This document shows, in pieces, positions 35,979 to 45,184 of a stretch of 52,673 nt of DNA. The stretch comes from Gammaproteobacteria bacterium (lineage in GTDB: Bacteria > Pseudomonadota > Gammaproteobacteria > Chromatiales > Chromatiaceae), in assembly GCA_011389885.1 (NCBI GenBank), contig JAABTK010000023.1, positions 1 through 52,673 on the forward strand, read 5' to 3'. Both the position numbers and the translations under genes were made by a program. Under the pieces are notes generated by a model that made no database searches, was not told the origin of the DNA, and saw only the letters and a list, made by a program, of their open reading frames with translations. Numbering within the stretch: the stretch's first letter is position 1; each line of letters starts with the position of its first letter.

Positions 35979-36970
35979 AGGCTCAGCACGATCTTGCCCT
36001 GGGTATGCCCGGCCTCGATCTGGCGGTGGGCGTCGGCGGCCTGCCCCAGCGGCAGGGTTTGGCTGATGTGGATCTTCAGGCGGCGATCGTCGATTAGCGC
36101 GGCGCAGCGGTCGAGGATTTCGCCGTGGCGGGCGCGCGCCGCGGGCAGGTCGCGCAGCATGGGGGTGAGCATCAATTCGAAGCCGATGCGCAGGTTGCGG
36201 GTGCGGGCCTCACCCCAGTCCGCCTCGGCCTCGGGTTCGAGCAGGGTGACTAGGCTGCCGAAGTGGGCGGTGCAGTGGATGCTTTGCTGGAAGGTTTGTC
36301 CGCCTACGGTGTCGAGGGTGAGGTCCGCGCCCTGGCCGTCGGTCCAGGCGTTGACCGCGGCGACGAAATCGGTTTCTTTATACAGGATGGTTTCGTCGGC
36401 CCCGAGGGCGCGGGCGAATTCGGCCTTTTCCGGTGAACCGACAGTGGTGCAGACACGGGCCCCGGCCTCCTTGGCCATTTGAATGGCGACATGGCCCACA
36501 CCGCCGGCGCCGGCGTGGATCAATACGGTTTGGCCGCTCCGCAGGCGGCCGCGGTCGAACAGGGCGCCCCAGGCCGTGATTAGCACCAGCGGGCCGGCGG
36601 CGGCCTGCCCCGGGGTCAATGACTGGGGGATGCGGCGGGCGACGGATTCATCCACCACCTTGAATTCGGCGTAATTGCCCTGGGCCGCGCCCAACCCGCC
36701 ATCACAGAACCAGATTTTGTCCCCTTTGCGCAAGCGCGTGACGGCCTCGCCGGTCTCCACCACTTCGCCGGCGCCGTCACAACCGAGCACGGCGGGCAGG
36801 CCGTCGGGATAGAAGACCCCGCGAGCGCGCAATTTGGTATCGACCGGATTGACGCCGGCGCCATGCAGGCAGACCTTTAGTTCGTGGGGGTGATGGATGG
36901 CGGGCGGCTCGATTTCCGCGGGCTGCAAGACTTCGGGCGGCCCGGCTGCGGGCATTAATACGGCTCTCAT
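35975..36970 (-). CDS. Zinc-independent quinone oxidoreductase-like MDR family protein
   Basis: 331 residues. GroES-like N-terminal domain (GVNPVDTKLRARG, VLGCDGAGEVVETG) and Rossmann domain with GQTVLIHAGAGGVGHVAIQMAKEAGA. The structural and catalytic zinc cysteines of alcohol dehydrogenases are absent, which places it with NADPH:quinone reductases (zeta-crystallin type). The physiological electron acceptor is not predictable. It is convergent with greB and 49 bp downstream of crp on the same strand; the gap holds a G-rich tandem array. Confidence 0.82.
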   Translation of the reverse strand: MRAVLMPAAGPPEVLQPAEIEPPAIHHPHELKVCLHGAGVNPVDTKLRARGVFYPDGLPAVLGCDGAGEVVETGEAVTRLRKGDKIWFCDGGLGAAQGNYAEFKVVDESVARRIPQSLTPGQAAAGPLVLITAWGALFDRGRLRSGQTVLIHAGAGGVGHVAIQMAKEAGARVCTTVGSPEKAEFARALGADETILYKETDFVAAVNAWTDGQGADLTLDTVGGQTFQQSIHCTAHFGSLVTLLEPEAEADWGEARTRNLRIGFELMLTPMLRDLPAARARHGEILDRCAALIDDRRLKIHISQTLPLGQAADAHRQIEAGHTQGKIVLSL

Positions 36971-36983
36971 AGGTGGCTCCGTT

Positions 36984-37017
36984 GGGGTAAGTTGGGGTTA
37001 GTTGGGGTTTAGTTGGG
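36984..37017 (+). repeat. Tandem GTTGGGGTTTA-type array with four G4 runs
   Basis: Four GGGG runs (36984-36987, 36994-36997, 37004-37007, 37014-37017) spaced by 6-nt TTAGTT/TAAGTT-like linkers in the crp-oxidoreductase gap. It satisfies the G-quadruplex pattern G4N6G4N6G4N6G4. The G-rich strand is the plus strand, so the crp readthrough RNA is the C-rich one. Confidence 0.75.
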
Positions 37018-37019
37018 GT

Positions 37020-37682
37020 TTAGCTGGGATTCAGGAGTACGATAGTCTTGCCCTTCACGCGCACCAGGCCTCGCTCTTCGAGATTGCGCAGCACCCGGCC
37101 CGCCATTTCGCGTGAGCAGCCCACGATGCGCCCGAGTTCCTGGCGCGTGATGCGGATCTGCATGCCCTCGGGATGGGTCTGCGCATCCGGTTCCTTGCAG
37201 AGTTCCAACAGGGCGCCGGCGATGCGGCCGGTGACGTCAAGAAACGCCAGGTGGCTGATCTTGTCGTTATTATGCAACAAGCGTTGGGTCATTTGACGCG
37301 CAATGGCGAACAAGATGTCCTTGGTGTATTTTCGCAGTTCCTCGTTGAGCAACTGATTGAGGCGTGAATAGCTGATTTCGGCTACTGTGCAGGGGCTGCG
37401 GGTGCGCACCAAGACGCTGCGAATGGGCGGCTGCTCCGGTGCGAAAAGGCCCATTTCACCCAGAAACTGGCCTTTATTCAGGTAGGTGACGATCATCTCC
37501 CGCCCGTCTTCGTCCTCCAGCACGACCGCCACCGACCCCTCGACGATATACAGCAGGCTATCTGCGGTGTCGCCGGAGTGGATGAGGTCGGTCTTGGAGG
37601 GGAATCGGCGACGGTGGCAATGGGAAAGAAAAGCCGCTAAAAATTCGGGTTCCGGTTGCGTATCATTGTGTTCGATATTCAT
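37020..37682 (-). CDS. crp: Crp/Vfr-type cyclic AMP receptor transcription factor
   Basis: 220 residues from ATG 37682; an upstream extension of the frame has no homologous look. The cyclic-nucleotide fold is in the N-terminal half (YIVEGSVAVVLEDEDGREMI, YLNKGQFLGEMGLF, RSVLVRTRSPCTVAEISY), with the dimerisation helix after it. The winged HTH ITRQELGRIVGCSREMAGRVL closely follows E. coli Crp ITRQEIGQIVGCSRETVGR. Binds cAMP and regulates catabolic or virulence-type genes as dimer. Divergent from the OsmC-family gene, the same neighbourhood as crp-yhfA in enterics. Confidence 0.92.
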   Translation of the reverse strand: MNIEHNDTQPEPEFLAAFLSHCHRRRFPSKTDLIHSGDTADSLLYIVEGSVAVVLEDEDGREMIVTYLNKGQFLGEMGLFAPEQPPIRSVLVRTRSPCTVAEISYSRLNQLLNEELRKYTKDILFAIARQMTQRLLHNNDKISHLAFLDVTGRIAGALLELCKEPDAQTHPEGMQIRITRQELGRIVGCSREMAGRVLRNLEERGLVRVKGKTIVLLNPS

Positions 37683-37951
37683 ATTGGATTCTCTGAAACA
37701 GCGCCGATCAGGATCCTGGGAAACCTGCCAACGGCAGGCAATGATCGGGCTTGGGTTGGTGCGTCCAAGAACGCAGCCTCGGGCGAGTATCAACCACCCG
37801 CAGGGGACAGGGACCCCAGGTGGGCGCGCGCCTTTGCTGCAGGAGGTGCGAAGAACCAAGGTTCCGACTTAATAGCGATGATTCTAGGCAACCGGATAGA
37901 ATTTGTCGAATAACCACGTCAAAAGTTTTGGAAAAAGAGAGGTATTGAGGC

Positions 37952-38374
37952 ATGAAAGCACGCGTGAAGTGGGTCGAAGGGGCCCTGATGGTGGGTGAAT
38001 CGGGCAGCGGCCACGCCCTGGTGATGGACGGTCCGCCCGATTTCGGCGGGCGCAATCTCGGGGTGCGGCCGATGGAGATGCTATTGCTGGGCCTGGGGGG
38101 CTGCACCGAGTTCGACGTGGTGCATATCCTGCGCAAGGGGCGGCACCGGGTGACGCGCTGCGAAGTGGAATTAGAGGCGGAGCGTGCGGACAGCGAGCCC
38201 AAGGTGTTTACGCGCATTCATGTGCATTTCAAGCTGGGCGGCCCCGGCTTGACGGAAAAGGCGGTGGGGCGTGCGGTGAAACTGAGCGCCGAGAAATACT
38301 GCTCCGCCTCCATCATGCTCGGGGCCACGGTGGAAATAAGCCACGATTTCGAGCTCCTGGAGGCGTCTGACTAG
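37952..38374 (+). CDS. OsmC-family protein (YhfA-like)
   Basis: 140 residues. OsmC fold with one redox-active Cys in LGLGGCTEFDVVHILRKG and the second in AEKYCSASIMLGA. YhfA-type OsmC proteins are presumed thiol peroxidases or thiol-handling proteins; the activity of YhfA itself is poorly defined. The adjacency and divergence with crp matches E. coli and supports orthology with yhfA. A GGTATTGAGGC-type leader lies before the start. A hairpin follows the stop. Confidence 0.85.
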   Translation: MKARVKWVEGALMVGESGSGHALVMDGPPDFGGRNLGVRPMEMLLLGLGGCTEFDVVHILRKGRHRVTRCEVELEAERADSEPKVFTRIHVHFKLGGPGLTEKAVGRAVKLSAEKYCSASIMLGATVEISHDFELLEASD

Positions 38375-38381
38375 GCCTGAC

Positions 38382-38405
38382 GCCTGCGCGCAGGCAACGG
38401 TTTTT
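38382..38405 (+). terminator. Possible terminator after the OsmC gene
   Basis: GCCTGCGCGCAGGC palindrome (38382-38395), then AACGG and five T residues. It also forms the left edge of a dispersed repeat copy, so the match may be a property of the repeat rather than of the gene. Confidence 0.35.
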
Positions 38406-38434
38406 AGGAACGCAGAGGGTGCAGAGCGCGCCTG
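38389..38434 (+). repeat. Dispersed ~65-bp repeat, copy 5
   Basis: CAACGGTTTTTAGGAACGCA then GAGGGTGCAGAGCGCGCC, matching the GGAACGCAGAGGG core and GCAGAGCGCGC block of the family. It fills the convergent gap between the OsmC gene and waaC. Confidence 0.68.
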
Positions 38435-38449
38435 GGTTGTTGCCGAAGC

Positions 38450-39499
38450 TTAGGCGCGGCTGGGTGAGCCCGTGGCCTTTTGCGCCATTTGGCGTTGCAG
38501 GGCGTCCCAAACCAGGTCCGGCGGCAGGGTGGAGTAGCAGGGGGGGAAGACCTCGCGCGGGCCTTTGAGCTTGCATTTGCGGTCTAGGCAGGGGGCGCAA
38601 CTGAATTCCACTTCCAGGTTGTGCTGGTATGGGCCTATGGCGCCGGTGAGGCTGGTGCGGCTGGCGCCGTAGAGGGTGACTGCGGGCACATCCAGCGCCG
38701 CGGCCAAGTGCGACAGCCCGGAATCCACCCCGACCACGCCCGCGGCGGCGGCGACGATGGCGCCTAGGGCCCCCAGGTCCTGCCGAGGCAACACCCGTCC
38801 GGCCTCGGCGGCGGCCGCCATGCGCTTGGCTTGCAGGTGTTCCGATTCGGTGCCCCACGGCAGTAGCGCCTCGTAACCGGCGGCGCCGGCGAGGCGCAGC
38901 AAGTCCACCCAATAGGGCTCCGGCCAGTGCTTGGACTGCCAGGTGGTGCCGTAGAAAAACATTAAATAGGGGCGTTCGGAGGCCGGTTTTTTCGCCAGGA
39001 TTTGAATCCCGTAGACCGGCGGGCCGCAGGGCAGGGGATAATCCAGCGCCAACGCGAACAGGCGGCGCAGCCTTTCGATGGCGTGCAGCTCGCGCGACAC
39101 GGAAAAGGTGCGGTGATAGAAGCGGGCGGCCAGCGACTCGCGGGCCGAAATGGCGTCGAATCCGAGGCGCGTGCCGCGGGCCATGCCAGCCAACGCGGCG
39201 CTCTTGATTAGCCCTTGGGCGTCGAGGATCAGGTCGTATTCGTCGTGCAGCAGGTTGTCCCGAAAGCCCGTGATCTCGCCGCTGCGCCAGGCGCGGTTGA
39301 CCCCGCGCCGCCACCGCCGCAGGGCGATGGGGATCACCCGTTCCACCGCCGGATGCCAGCTCGGGATCTCGGCCAAGGCCTCTTCCGCCACCCAGTGGAA
39401 GCGGCCATCGGGCAGCGCCCGGGCCGCATCCGTGAGCGCCGGCAGGGCGTGAATCACGTCTCCGAGGGAGGAGGTCTTGACGATCAGGACCTTGGGCAT
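38450..39499 (-). CDS. waaC: LPS heptosyltransferase I
   Basis: 349 residues. GT9 family: LIVKTSSLGDVIHALPALTDA at the N-terminus is the WaaC signature (WaaF has GPSWVGD instead), with VGVDSGLSHLAAALDVPAVTLYG in the C-terminal donor domain. It adds the first L-glycero-D-manno-heptose to Kdo2-lipid A at the cytoplasmic face. Normal length. It lies 8 bp downstream of cysC, which separates it from waaF. Confidence 0.92.
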   Translation of the reverse strand: MPKVLIVKTSSLGDVIHALPALTDAARALPDGRFHWVAEEALAEIPSWHPAVERVIPIALRRWRRGVNRAWRSGEITGFRDNLLHDEYDLILDAQGLIKSAALAGMARGTRLGFDAISARESLAARFYHRTFSVSRELHAIERLRRLFALALDYPLPCGPPVYGIQILAKKPASERPYLMFFYGTTWQSKHWPEPYWVDLLRLAGAAGYEALLPWGTESEHLQAKRMAAAAEAGRVLPRQDLGALGAIVAAAAGVVGVDSGLSHLAAALDVPAVTLYGASRTSLTGAIGPYQHNLEVEFSCAPCLDRKCKLKGPREVFPPCYSTLPPDLVWDALQRQMAQKATGSPSRA

Positions 39500-39507
39500 T
39501 GCGCGAC

Positions 39508-40113
39508 TCAGCGCGTAATCAGCCCGCGTTGGGTGAGATAGTTCAGGACCGTTTCGGCGCTTTCTTCGAGGGTTTCATGGTCGGTCTCGACCACGATTTC
39601 GGGGTGCTCGGGTTCCTCGTAAGGCGAGGAGATCCCGGTGTAGTTCTTGATTAAACCGGCCCGGGCCTTGGCGTACAGGCCTTTTACGTCGCGTTGCTCG
39701 CAGACTTCGAGGCTGCATTTACAGAATACCTCGATAAAGTCGCCTTCCGGCATCAGCTCGCGCACCCGGTGGCGATCCTCGCGGAACGGCGAGATGAAGG
39801 CGGTGAGCGAAATGGTGCCGGCCTCTACGAACAGCTTGGCGATCTCGGCGATGCGGCGGATGTTCTCCGTGCGGTCGTCGCCCGAGAAGCCAAGGTCCGA
39901 GCACAGGCCGTGGCGCACATTGTCGCCATCGAGCACGAAGGAGTGGCAGCCCAAATCATAGAGCTTGTGTTCCACCGCATTGGCCAGGGTGGACTTGCCG
40001 GCGCCCGAGAGGCCGGTGAACCACAGCAGGAAGCTTTTGTGTCCGTGCAGGGCCTCGCGTTTTTCCCGCGGGATGGCGTGGTCGTGCCACACCACGTTTT
40101 CACTCTTTCCCAT
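39508..40113 (-). CDS. cysC: Adenylylsulfate (APS) kinase
   Basis: 201 residues. P-loop [18 protein letters not shown] near residues 32-49, [34 protein letters not shown] and the C-terminal [16 protein letters not shown] are all APS-kinase hallmarks. It makes PAPS from APS and ATP, for sulfate assimilation or sulfotransferases. Its start overlaps the waaF end by 14 bp and waaC follows 8 bp later, so it is embedded in the heptosyltransferase operon, not in a cys cluster. No cysDN or sulfotransferase gene is in the window. Confidence 0.94.
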   Translation of the reverse strand: MGKSENVVWHDHAIPREKREALHGHKSFLLWFTGLSGAGKSTLANAVEHKLYDLGCHSFVLDGDNVRHGLCSDLGFSGDDRTENIRRIAEIAKLFVEAGTISLTAFISPFREDRHRVRELMPEGDFIEVFCKCSLEVCEQRDVKGLYAKARAGLIKNYTGISSPYEEPEHPEIVVETDHETLEESAETVLNYLTQRGLITR

Positions 40114-41179
40114 TCAATGGTTCTCCTCGTAGGTGTTGGGTTAACCTCGCGTCCACTCGCTCGGGTGAGAGGTCGTTGAGGCATTGGGTGTGTTTCTTAG
40201 GGCAACTGCGGCGCAGGCAAGGACTGCACTCCAGATTCAACGACAGCACGCTGGCGCGCGCGCTCAACGGCGGCGTGGCCTGCGGATCCGAGGAGCCGAA
40301 CACCGCCACCAGCGGGCGCTCCAAGGCGGCGGCCACATGCATTAGGCCCGAGTCGTTGGTGACCACGGCATCCACCTCGGATAGCAGGTCCACCGCCTGC
40401 TCCAGGCTGGTGCGGGCGCACAGGTCGAGGCAACCGCCGCCGGCCGCGTGCTGCACCGCGGCGCAGCTTGCGCGGTCGTTGTCGGCGCCGAATAGCCACA
40501 CCGCCCAGCCGGCCTCCAGGCGCCGCCGGGCCAGGGTCCCATAGGCCGCTGCCGGCCAGCGCTTGGCGGAGCCGAATTCGGCCCCCGGGCAGAGCGCGAG
40601 CACCGGGCCTTGCGGCGGCGCGATACCGAGGGCCGCGCGCGCGCGCTCGGCGGCGGCGGCCGCAACCCGCAGCCGCGGCGGTTCGATCTCGGGCGGCTGC
40701 CCGTGGGCGGCGGGCGCGGCCAAGGCCACGAAGCGCTGCACCGTCATCGGCAGCGCGTCGCCCGGCGGCAGGCGCCGCAGGTCGTTCAGCAGGCCGAAGC
40801 GCATTTCACCGAGCCAGCCGGTGCGCCGCGGCACCCGCGCCCAAAACGGCACCAGGGCCGACTTCAGGGAGTTGGGTAACACAATGGCCTGGACATAGCC
40901 GCAATCGCTCAGCCCGCGCGCCACCCGGCGGCGGATGCCGAGGCCGAGCCGGCCGTGGTCCACCGGCAGATCGATGGCCGCGGCCACCTCGGGCATGCGA
41001 CTCAACAGCGGCCGACTCCAGGGCGGGGCCAAGACATCAATGACGCTTTCGGGGCGTTGCCGGCGCAGGGTCTTGAACAGGCTTTGCGCCATGACCATGT
41101 CGCCCACCCAGGATGGCCCCACCACCAGGATTCGGTCCTGGCCCGGCTCCCCGAGCCCGGCCGGGGCGGTCGCCGACAC
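40100..41179 (-). CDS. waaF: LPS heptosyltransferase II
   Basis: 359 residues. GT9 family with [20 protein letters not shown] at the start, the WaaF signature, then [17 protein letters not shown] and [20 protein letters not shown] for donor binding. It adds the second core heptose. C-terminal [20 protein letters not shown] is a typical WaaF tail. Four bp separate it from the zinc-finger gene upstream, and it overlaps cysC. Confidence 0.93.
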   Translation of the reverse strand: MSATAPAGLGEPGQDRILVVGPSWVGDMVMAQSLFKTLRRQRPESVIDVLAPPWSRPLLSRMPEVAAAIDLPVDHGRLGLGIRRRVARGLSDCGYVQAIVLPNSLKSALVPFWARVPRRTGWLGEMRFGLLNDLRRLPPGDALPMTVQRFVALAAPAAHGQPPEIEPPRLRVAAAAAERARAALGIAPPQGPVLALCPGAEFGSAKRWPAAAYGTLARRRLEAGWAVWLFGADNDRASCAAVQHAAGGGCLDLCARTSLEQAVDLLSEVDAVVTNDSGLMHVAAALERPLVAVFGSSDPQATPPLSARASVLSLNLECSPCLRRSCPKKHTQCLNDLSPERVDARLTQHLRGEPLNGKE

Positions 41180-41183
41180 GGTC

Positions 41184-41366
41184 TCAATCGACCCGTGCGT
41201 ACAGCGCCCCGCAGTACGGACAGGTCGCGCTGTCGCCGGGTTTCTTTAGCGCAATGAAGACCCGCGGGTGCAGACTCGACAGCTCACTCTTGGGACCGGG
41301 GCAGCTCAGGGGCAGGTCGGCCTTGCCCACTTCGATGGCCTTCGGTTTGCGGTTGGCTTGGGCCAT
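41184..41366 (-). CDS. CHCC zinc-finger protein (NDUFS6-like)
   Basis: 60 residues. One zinc site of Cys22, His33, Cys49 and Cys52 (SCPGP...LHPRVFIALK...ATCPYCGALY), the zf-CHCC domain also found in mitochondrial NDUFS6. Bacterial versions are small stand-alone proteins of unknown function, often next to ilvE and waaF in gammaproteobacteria. Tight spacing (4 bp to waaF, 13 bp from ilvE) puts it in the same operon. Confidence 0.85.
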   Translation of the reverse strand: MAQANRKPKAIEVGKADLPLSCPGPKSELSSLHPRVFIALKKPGDSATCPYCGALYARVD

Positions 41367-41379
41367 GATGCGGCTCCTC

Positions 41380-42303
41380 TCAGACCAGGGTCAACCAATC
41401 GGGGTGCTCGGCGCGGCGGCCATGCACCTGATCGAAATACAGGGTTTGCAGTTTCTCGGTGACGGGGCCGCGGGCGCCGTTGCCGATGGGGCGATTGTCC
41501 ACCTCGCGGATGGGCGTCACCTCGGCGGCGGTGCCGGTGAAGAAGGCCTCGTCGGCGATGTAGACCTCGTCGCGGGTGATGCGCTTTTCGCGCACCTCCA
41601 GCCCCAGCTCGCCGGCCAGTTGGATCACGGTGGAGCGGGTGATGCCGTCGAGGGCCGAGGTGAGGTCCGGGGTGTAGATAATGCCGTCGCGCACGATGAA
41701 GACGTTCTCGCCCGAGCCCTCCATCACATAGCCCTCGGCGTCCAGCAGCAAGGCCTCGTCATAGCCGCACTCCACCGCCTCTTTGAGGGCCAGCATAGAG
41801 TTAAGGTAATTGCCGTTGGCCTTGGCCCGGCACATGGTGATGTTCACATGGTGGCGGGTGAAGGAGGAGACGCGCACGCGGATGCCCTTTTCCAGTTCCT
41901 CTTCGCCGAGGTAGGCGCCCCAGGTCCAGGCCGCCGCCATGGCATGCACCTGGAGGTTTTCGGCGCGCAGGCCCATGCCCTCGGAACCGTAGAAGCACAT
42001 GGGGCGGATATAGCCGGATTCCAGGTTGTTCTGGCGCACGGCCTCGATTTGGGCCTGGTTCAGGGTCGCCTTGTCATACGGGATCTTCATGCCCAGGATG
42101 TGCGCCGAGCGCAGCAACCGGTCGGTGTGCTCGGCGAGGCGGAAGATGGCCGTGCCCTGTTCGGTTTTGTAGGCGCGCACGCCCTCGAACACCCCCATGC
42201 CATAGTGCAGGGTGTGCGTGAGTACATGCACTTTGGCATCCCGCCACGGCGTCATTTCGCCGTCCAGCCAGATCAATCCGTCACGGTCTGCCATGGTCTG
42301 CAT
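41380..42303 (-). CDS. ilvE: Branched-chain amino acid aminotransferase
   Basis: 307 residues from ATG 42303, which has GGAG 9 bp upstream; ATG 42294 and TTG 42318 are alternatives. Fold-type IV PLP enzyme: HYGMGVFEGVRAY at the N-terminus, FYGSEGMGLRAENLQVHAMA, catalytic Lys161 in CRAKANGNYLNSMLAL, and GYVMEGSGENVFIV. It transfers amino groups between glutamate and the branched-chain 2-oxo acids in the cytoplasm. Lies between glnE and waaF as in Pseudomonas. Confidence 0.95.
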   Translation of the reverse strand: MQTMADRDGLIWLDGEMTPWRDAKVHVLTHTLHYGMGVFEGVRAYKTEQGTAIFRLAEHTDRLLRSAHILGMKIPYDKATLNQAQIEAVRQNNLESGYIRPMCFYGSEGMGLRAENLQVHAMAAAWTWGAYLGEEELEKGIRVRVSSFTRHHVNITMCRAKANGNYLNSMLALKEAVECGYDEALLLDAEGYVMEGSGENVFIVRDGIIYTPDLTSALDGITRSTVIQLAGELGLEVREKRITRDEVYIADEAFFTGTAAEVTPIREVDNRPIGNGARGPVTEKLQTLYFDQVHGRRAEHPDWLTLV

Positions 42304-42337
42304 CGGTTGCTGCTCCAATCTCGGTTCTCGGTCATTC

Positions 42338-45184
42338 TTAAGCCGATGTTTCCATCAGCCGCTGCCAGGCCGTTCGCACCTGCGCCCGCTCGGTTTCGAG
42401 CCAGTGGGCGGGCAGGGTTCCGGGGCGGTCCTGCAGGACGTTGCGGTGGTGGGCGGCGCGAAAGGCGCGATAGCAATCGGCCAGCGCCCCGGCTTGGCCG
42501 GCGGGCAACACGCGGTGCTTCTCCAGGGTTTCCAGCAACCGGATATTATCGCTCCACTGCATCAGATCCGGATAGCGGCAGGCCCACCTCAGAACAGCAT
42601 ATTGAACCATAAATTCTATATCTGCGATACCACCCGCCCCCTGTTTGAGATCGAACTGCCGTTGGTCGCTCTTATCGAGATTGGCGCGCATCTTTTCGCG
42701 CATCTCGCGCACCGCGCTGCGCAGGGTTTCGGGCTCGCGTTCGCGGCTTAGGATGCGGCGGCGGATGCCTTCAAAGCGGGCGCACAGCTCGGGGTCGCCG
42801 GCGATGGCGCGGGCGCGCACCAGGGCTTGGTGCTCCCAGGTCCAGGCGGCGTCTTCCTGGTAGCTCTCGAAGGCGTCCAGGGGCGTGGCCAGCATGCCCG
42901 CGTTGCCGTTGGGACGCAGCCGCATATCGATCTCGAACAGGGCGCCGGCGGCGGTGCGGGTGGTGAACAGGTGGATCATGCGCTGGCCCAGGCGCTGGTA
43001 AAACACGTCGTTGGCGGTCGGCTTGGGGCCGTCGGTCATGGCGTTGGGGTCTTGGTTGGCATGCAGGAACACCAGGTCCAGGTCCGAGCCGTAGCCCAGC
43101 TCGATGCCGCCGAGCTTGCCGTAGCCGATCACCGCGAAGCCATTGCCAGCTACCGGCAGGCCCCGGGGTCGGCCGTGCTTGCGCGTGAGGTGGTTCCAGG
43201 CCAGCGCCAGCACCTCGGCGGAAATGGCCTCGGCGATCCAGGTCAGGTAGTCGCTTACCACCATCACCGAAATGGCCTCGGTGATGTCCGCCGCCGCCAC
43301 CCGCAGGCGCTGGCTGCGGGCGAATTGGCGCAGACGGTCCATTTGCTGTTCCAGGTCCTCGGGGTCCACCGCATCCAGCATTTCGCCCACATCCGACTTC
43401 AGGCCCTCGAGCTTGAGCGGCGAATAGAGCCGCCGCGGGTCGAGCAATTCGTCTAGCAACAGCGGATGGCGCGCGAGCTGATCGGCGATCCAGGGGCTGA
43501 CGCCGGTGAGGCGCACCAACTGAGACAGCGCCAGCGGGGTCTCCACCAGCAGCGCCAGGTAGGCGGTGCGGCGGGCGATGGACTCCATCAGGCGCAACAC
43601 CCGCTCCAGGGTGGGCCCCGGCTCTTCGGCCCCGGCCACCGCCTCCAATAGCAGCGGCATCAGTTGGTCCATACGCTGTTGGCCGCGCACGCCCAGGGCG
43701 CGGCAGGCGTGGCCTTGGGCGAATTGGCGGATGCGCCCCAGCGCCCAGGCCGGGTCCGGGTAGCCCGACTGTTGCAGTGCCGCGGCGGCGGCGGCCTCCT
43801 CCAGCTGCTCACGCCACAGCTCCGCCAGCGGCTGGGGCTCGGCGGCGTCCTCTTCCGTCTGGGGGGCGGCGAACACGCGGTCGAAGTGCGCCTGCACCCG
43901 TTCGCGGTGCTGCTCTAGCTGCGCGAAAAAGCCGGCCCAGTCGTCGCAGCCCATGCTGCGGGCGATGCGCAAGCGGCCGGCCTCGTCCTCCGGCAGTTGA
44001 TGGGTCTGGCGGTCCTGCCAGGCCTGGATGCGGTTTTCCACCAGGCGCAGGAAGCGATAGGCCGCACAGAGTTCCTGCACCACGAATTCCGGCAGCAGCT
44101 GTTTCTTTGCGATCTGTTCCAGCACCGGCAGGATGGGGCGGATTTGGAGTTCCGGGTCTCGTCCGCCGCGCACCAATTGAAAGGCCTGGCCGATGAATTC
44201 GATCTCTCGAATGCCGCCGGGACCCAGCTTGACATTCGCCTCCATGCCCTTGCGATGCAGCTCTTGGCTGATCAGCTTCTTCAAGTCACGCAGGGATTCA
44301 ATGGCCCCGAAGTCCAAATAGCGGCGATAGACGAAGGGGCGCAGCAGGGCCAGCAGCTCGGCCCCGGCCTGCTGATCGCCGGCCACCACCCGGGCCTTGA
44401 TCATGGCGTAGCGCTCCCACTCCCGGGCCTGCGCCTGGTAGTACACCTCCATGGCGTCGAAGCTTAGCGCCAGCGGGCCGGCGTCGCCGAAGGGGCGCAG
44501 CCGGGCATCCACCCGAAACACGAAGCCGTCCGCGGTCTGGCTGCCCAGGGCCTTAATCAGTTGGCGGCACAGGCGGGTGAAGAACTGTTCATTGGCCTGC
44601 GGGCGGCGACCGTCGGTCTCGCCCGCGGCGGGGAAGGTAAAGATGAGATCAATATCCGACGACAGGTTCAGCTCGCGCGCCCCGAGCTTGCCCATGCCCA
44701 GCACCACCAGCCGTTGCGGCTCGCCGTTGGCGTCCCGCGGCGTGCCGTGGGTCTGCACGCCCCAGGCATAGAGCCGCTCTAGCGCGCCTTCGATGCAGGC
44801 ATCGGCCAGCGCCGAGAGGTCCTCCAGGGTCTCCTCCAGCGGGGCCAGTTCGCCGAGGTCGCGCCAGATGATGCGCACCATCTGATCACGGCGGAAGCGG
44901 CGCAAGGCGCCGTGCAGAGACGCCTCGTCCGGCACGTCGGTCAGCGCCTGCTCCAGCAGCGCCGCCATGCGGCCCGCCGGCAGGCCGGCGGACAGCAGTT
45001 GTTGTTCCGCCAGGCGCGGCAGCAGCTCGGGCGTTCGCCGGCACTGCTGCATCACATACTCGCTGGCGGCCCAGACCTGCAACAGACGCTCGCGAAAGCC
45101 GCGCTCGTCCAGCAGGCGCTCGCCGGCCGGCCCCGCGGCGCCGCGCCAGTGCTCCAGCTCGGCCTCCAATGCCGCCTCGCTCAT
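42338..45184 (-). CDS. glnE: Bifunctional glutamine synthetase adenylyltransferase/adenylyl-removing enzyme
   Basis: 948 residues, close to E. coli GlnE (946). Two nucleotidyltransferase domains are visible: N-terminal adenylyl-removing LVVLGMGKLGARELNLSSDIDLIF and C-terminal adenylyl-transferase GFAVIGYGKLGGIELGYGSDLDLVF, each with the GS-x-DxD type metal motif. A conserved KLGPGGIREIEFIGQAFQLV sits between them. It controls glutamine synthetase activity in response to PII. ATG 45184 overlaps the preceding stop by 1 bp. Confidence 0.96.
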   Translation of the reverse strand: MSEAALEAELEHWRGAAGPAGERLLDERGFRERLLQVWAASEYVMQQCRRTPELLPRLAEQQLLSAGLPAGRMAALLEQALTDVPDEASLHGALRRFRRDQMVRIIWRDLGELAPLEETLEDLSALADACIEGALERLYAWGVQTHGTPRDANGEPQRLVVLGMGKLGARELNLSSDIDLIFTFPAAGETDGRRPQANEQFFTRLCRQLIKALGSQTADGFVFRVDARLRPFGDAGPLALSFDAMEVYYQAQAREWERYAMIKARVVAGDQQAGAELLALLRPFVYRRYLDFGAIESLRDLKKLISQELHRKGMEANVKLGPGGIREIEFIGQAFQLVRGGRDPELQIRPILPVLEQIAKKQLLPEFVVQELCAAYRFLRLVENRIQAWQDRQTHQLPEDEAGRLRIARSMGCDDWAGFFAQLEQHRERVQAHFDRVFAAPQTEEDAAEPQPLAELWREQLEEAAAAAALQQSGYPDPAWALGRIRQFAQGHACRALGVRGQQRMDQLMPLLLEAVAGAEEPGPTLERVLRLMESIARRTAYLALLVETPLALSQLVRLTGVSPWIADQLARHPLLLDELLDPRRLYSPLKLEGLKSDVGEMLDAVDPEDLEQQMDRLRQFARSQRLRVAAADITEAISVMVVSDYLTWIAEAISAEVLALAWNHLTRKHGRPRGLPVAGNGFAVIGYGKLGGIELGYGSDLDLVFLHANQDPNAMTDGPKPTANDVFYQRLGQRMIHLFTTRTAAGALFEIDMRLRPNGNAGMLATPLDAFESYQEDAAWTWEHQALVRARAIAGDPELCARFEGIRRRILSREREPETLRSAVREMREKMRANLDKSDQRQFDLKQGAGGIADIEFMVQYAVLRWACRYPDLMQWSDNIRLLETLEKHRVLPAGQAGALADCYRAFRAAHHRNVLQDRPGTLPAHWLETERAQVRTAWQRLMETSA

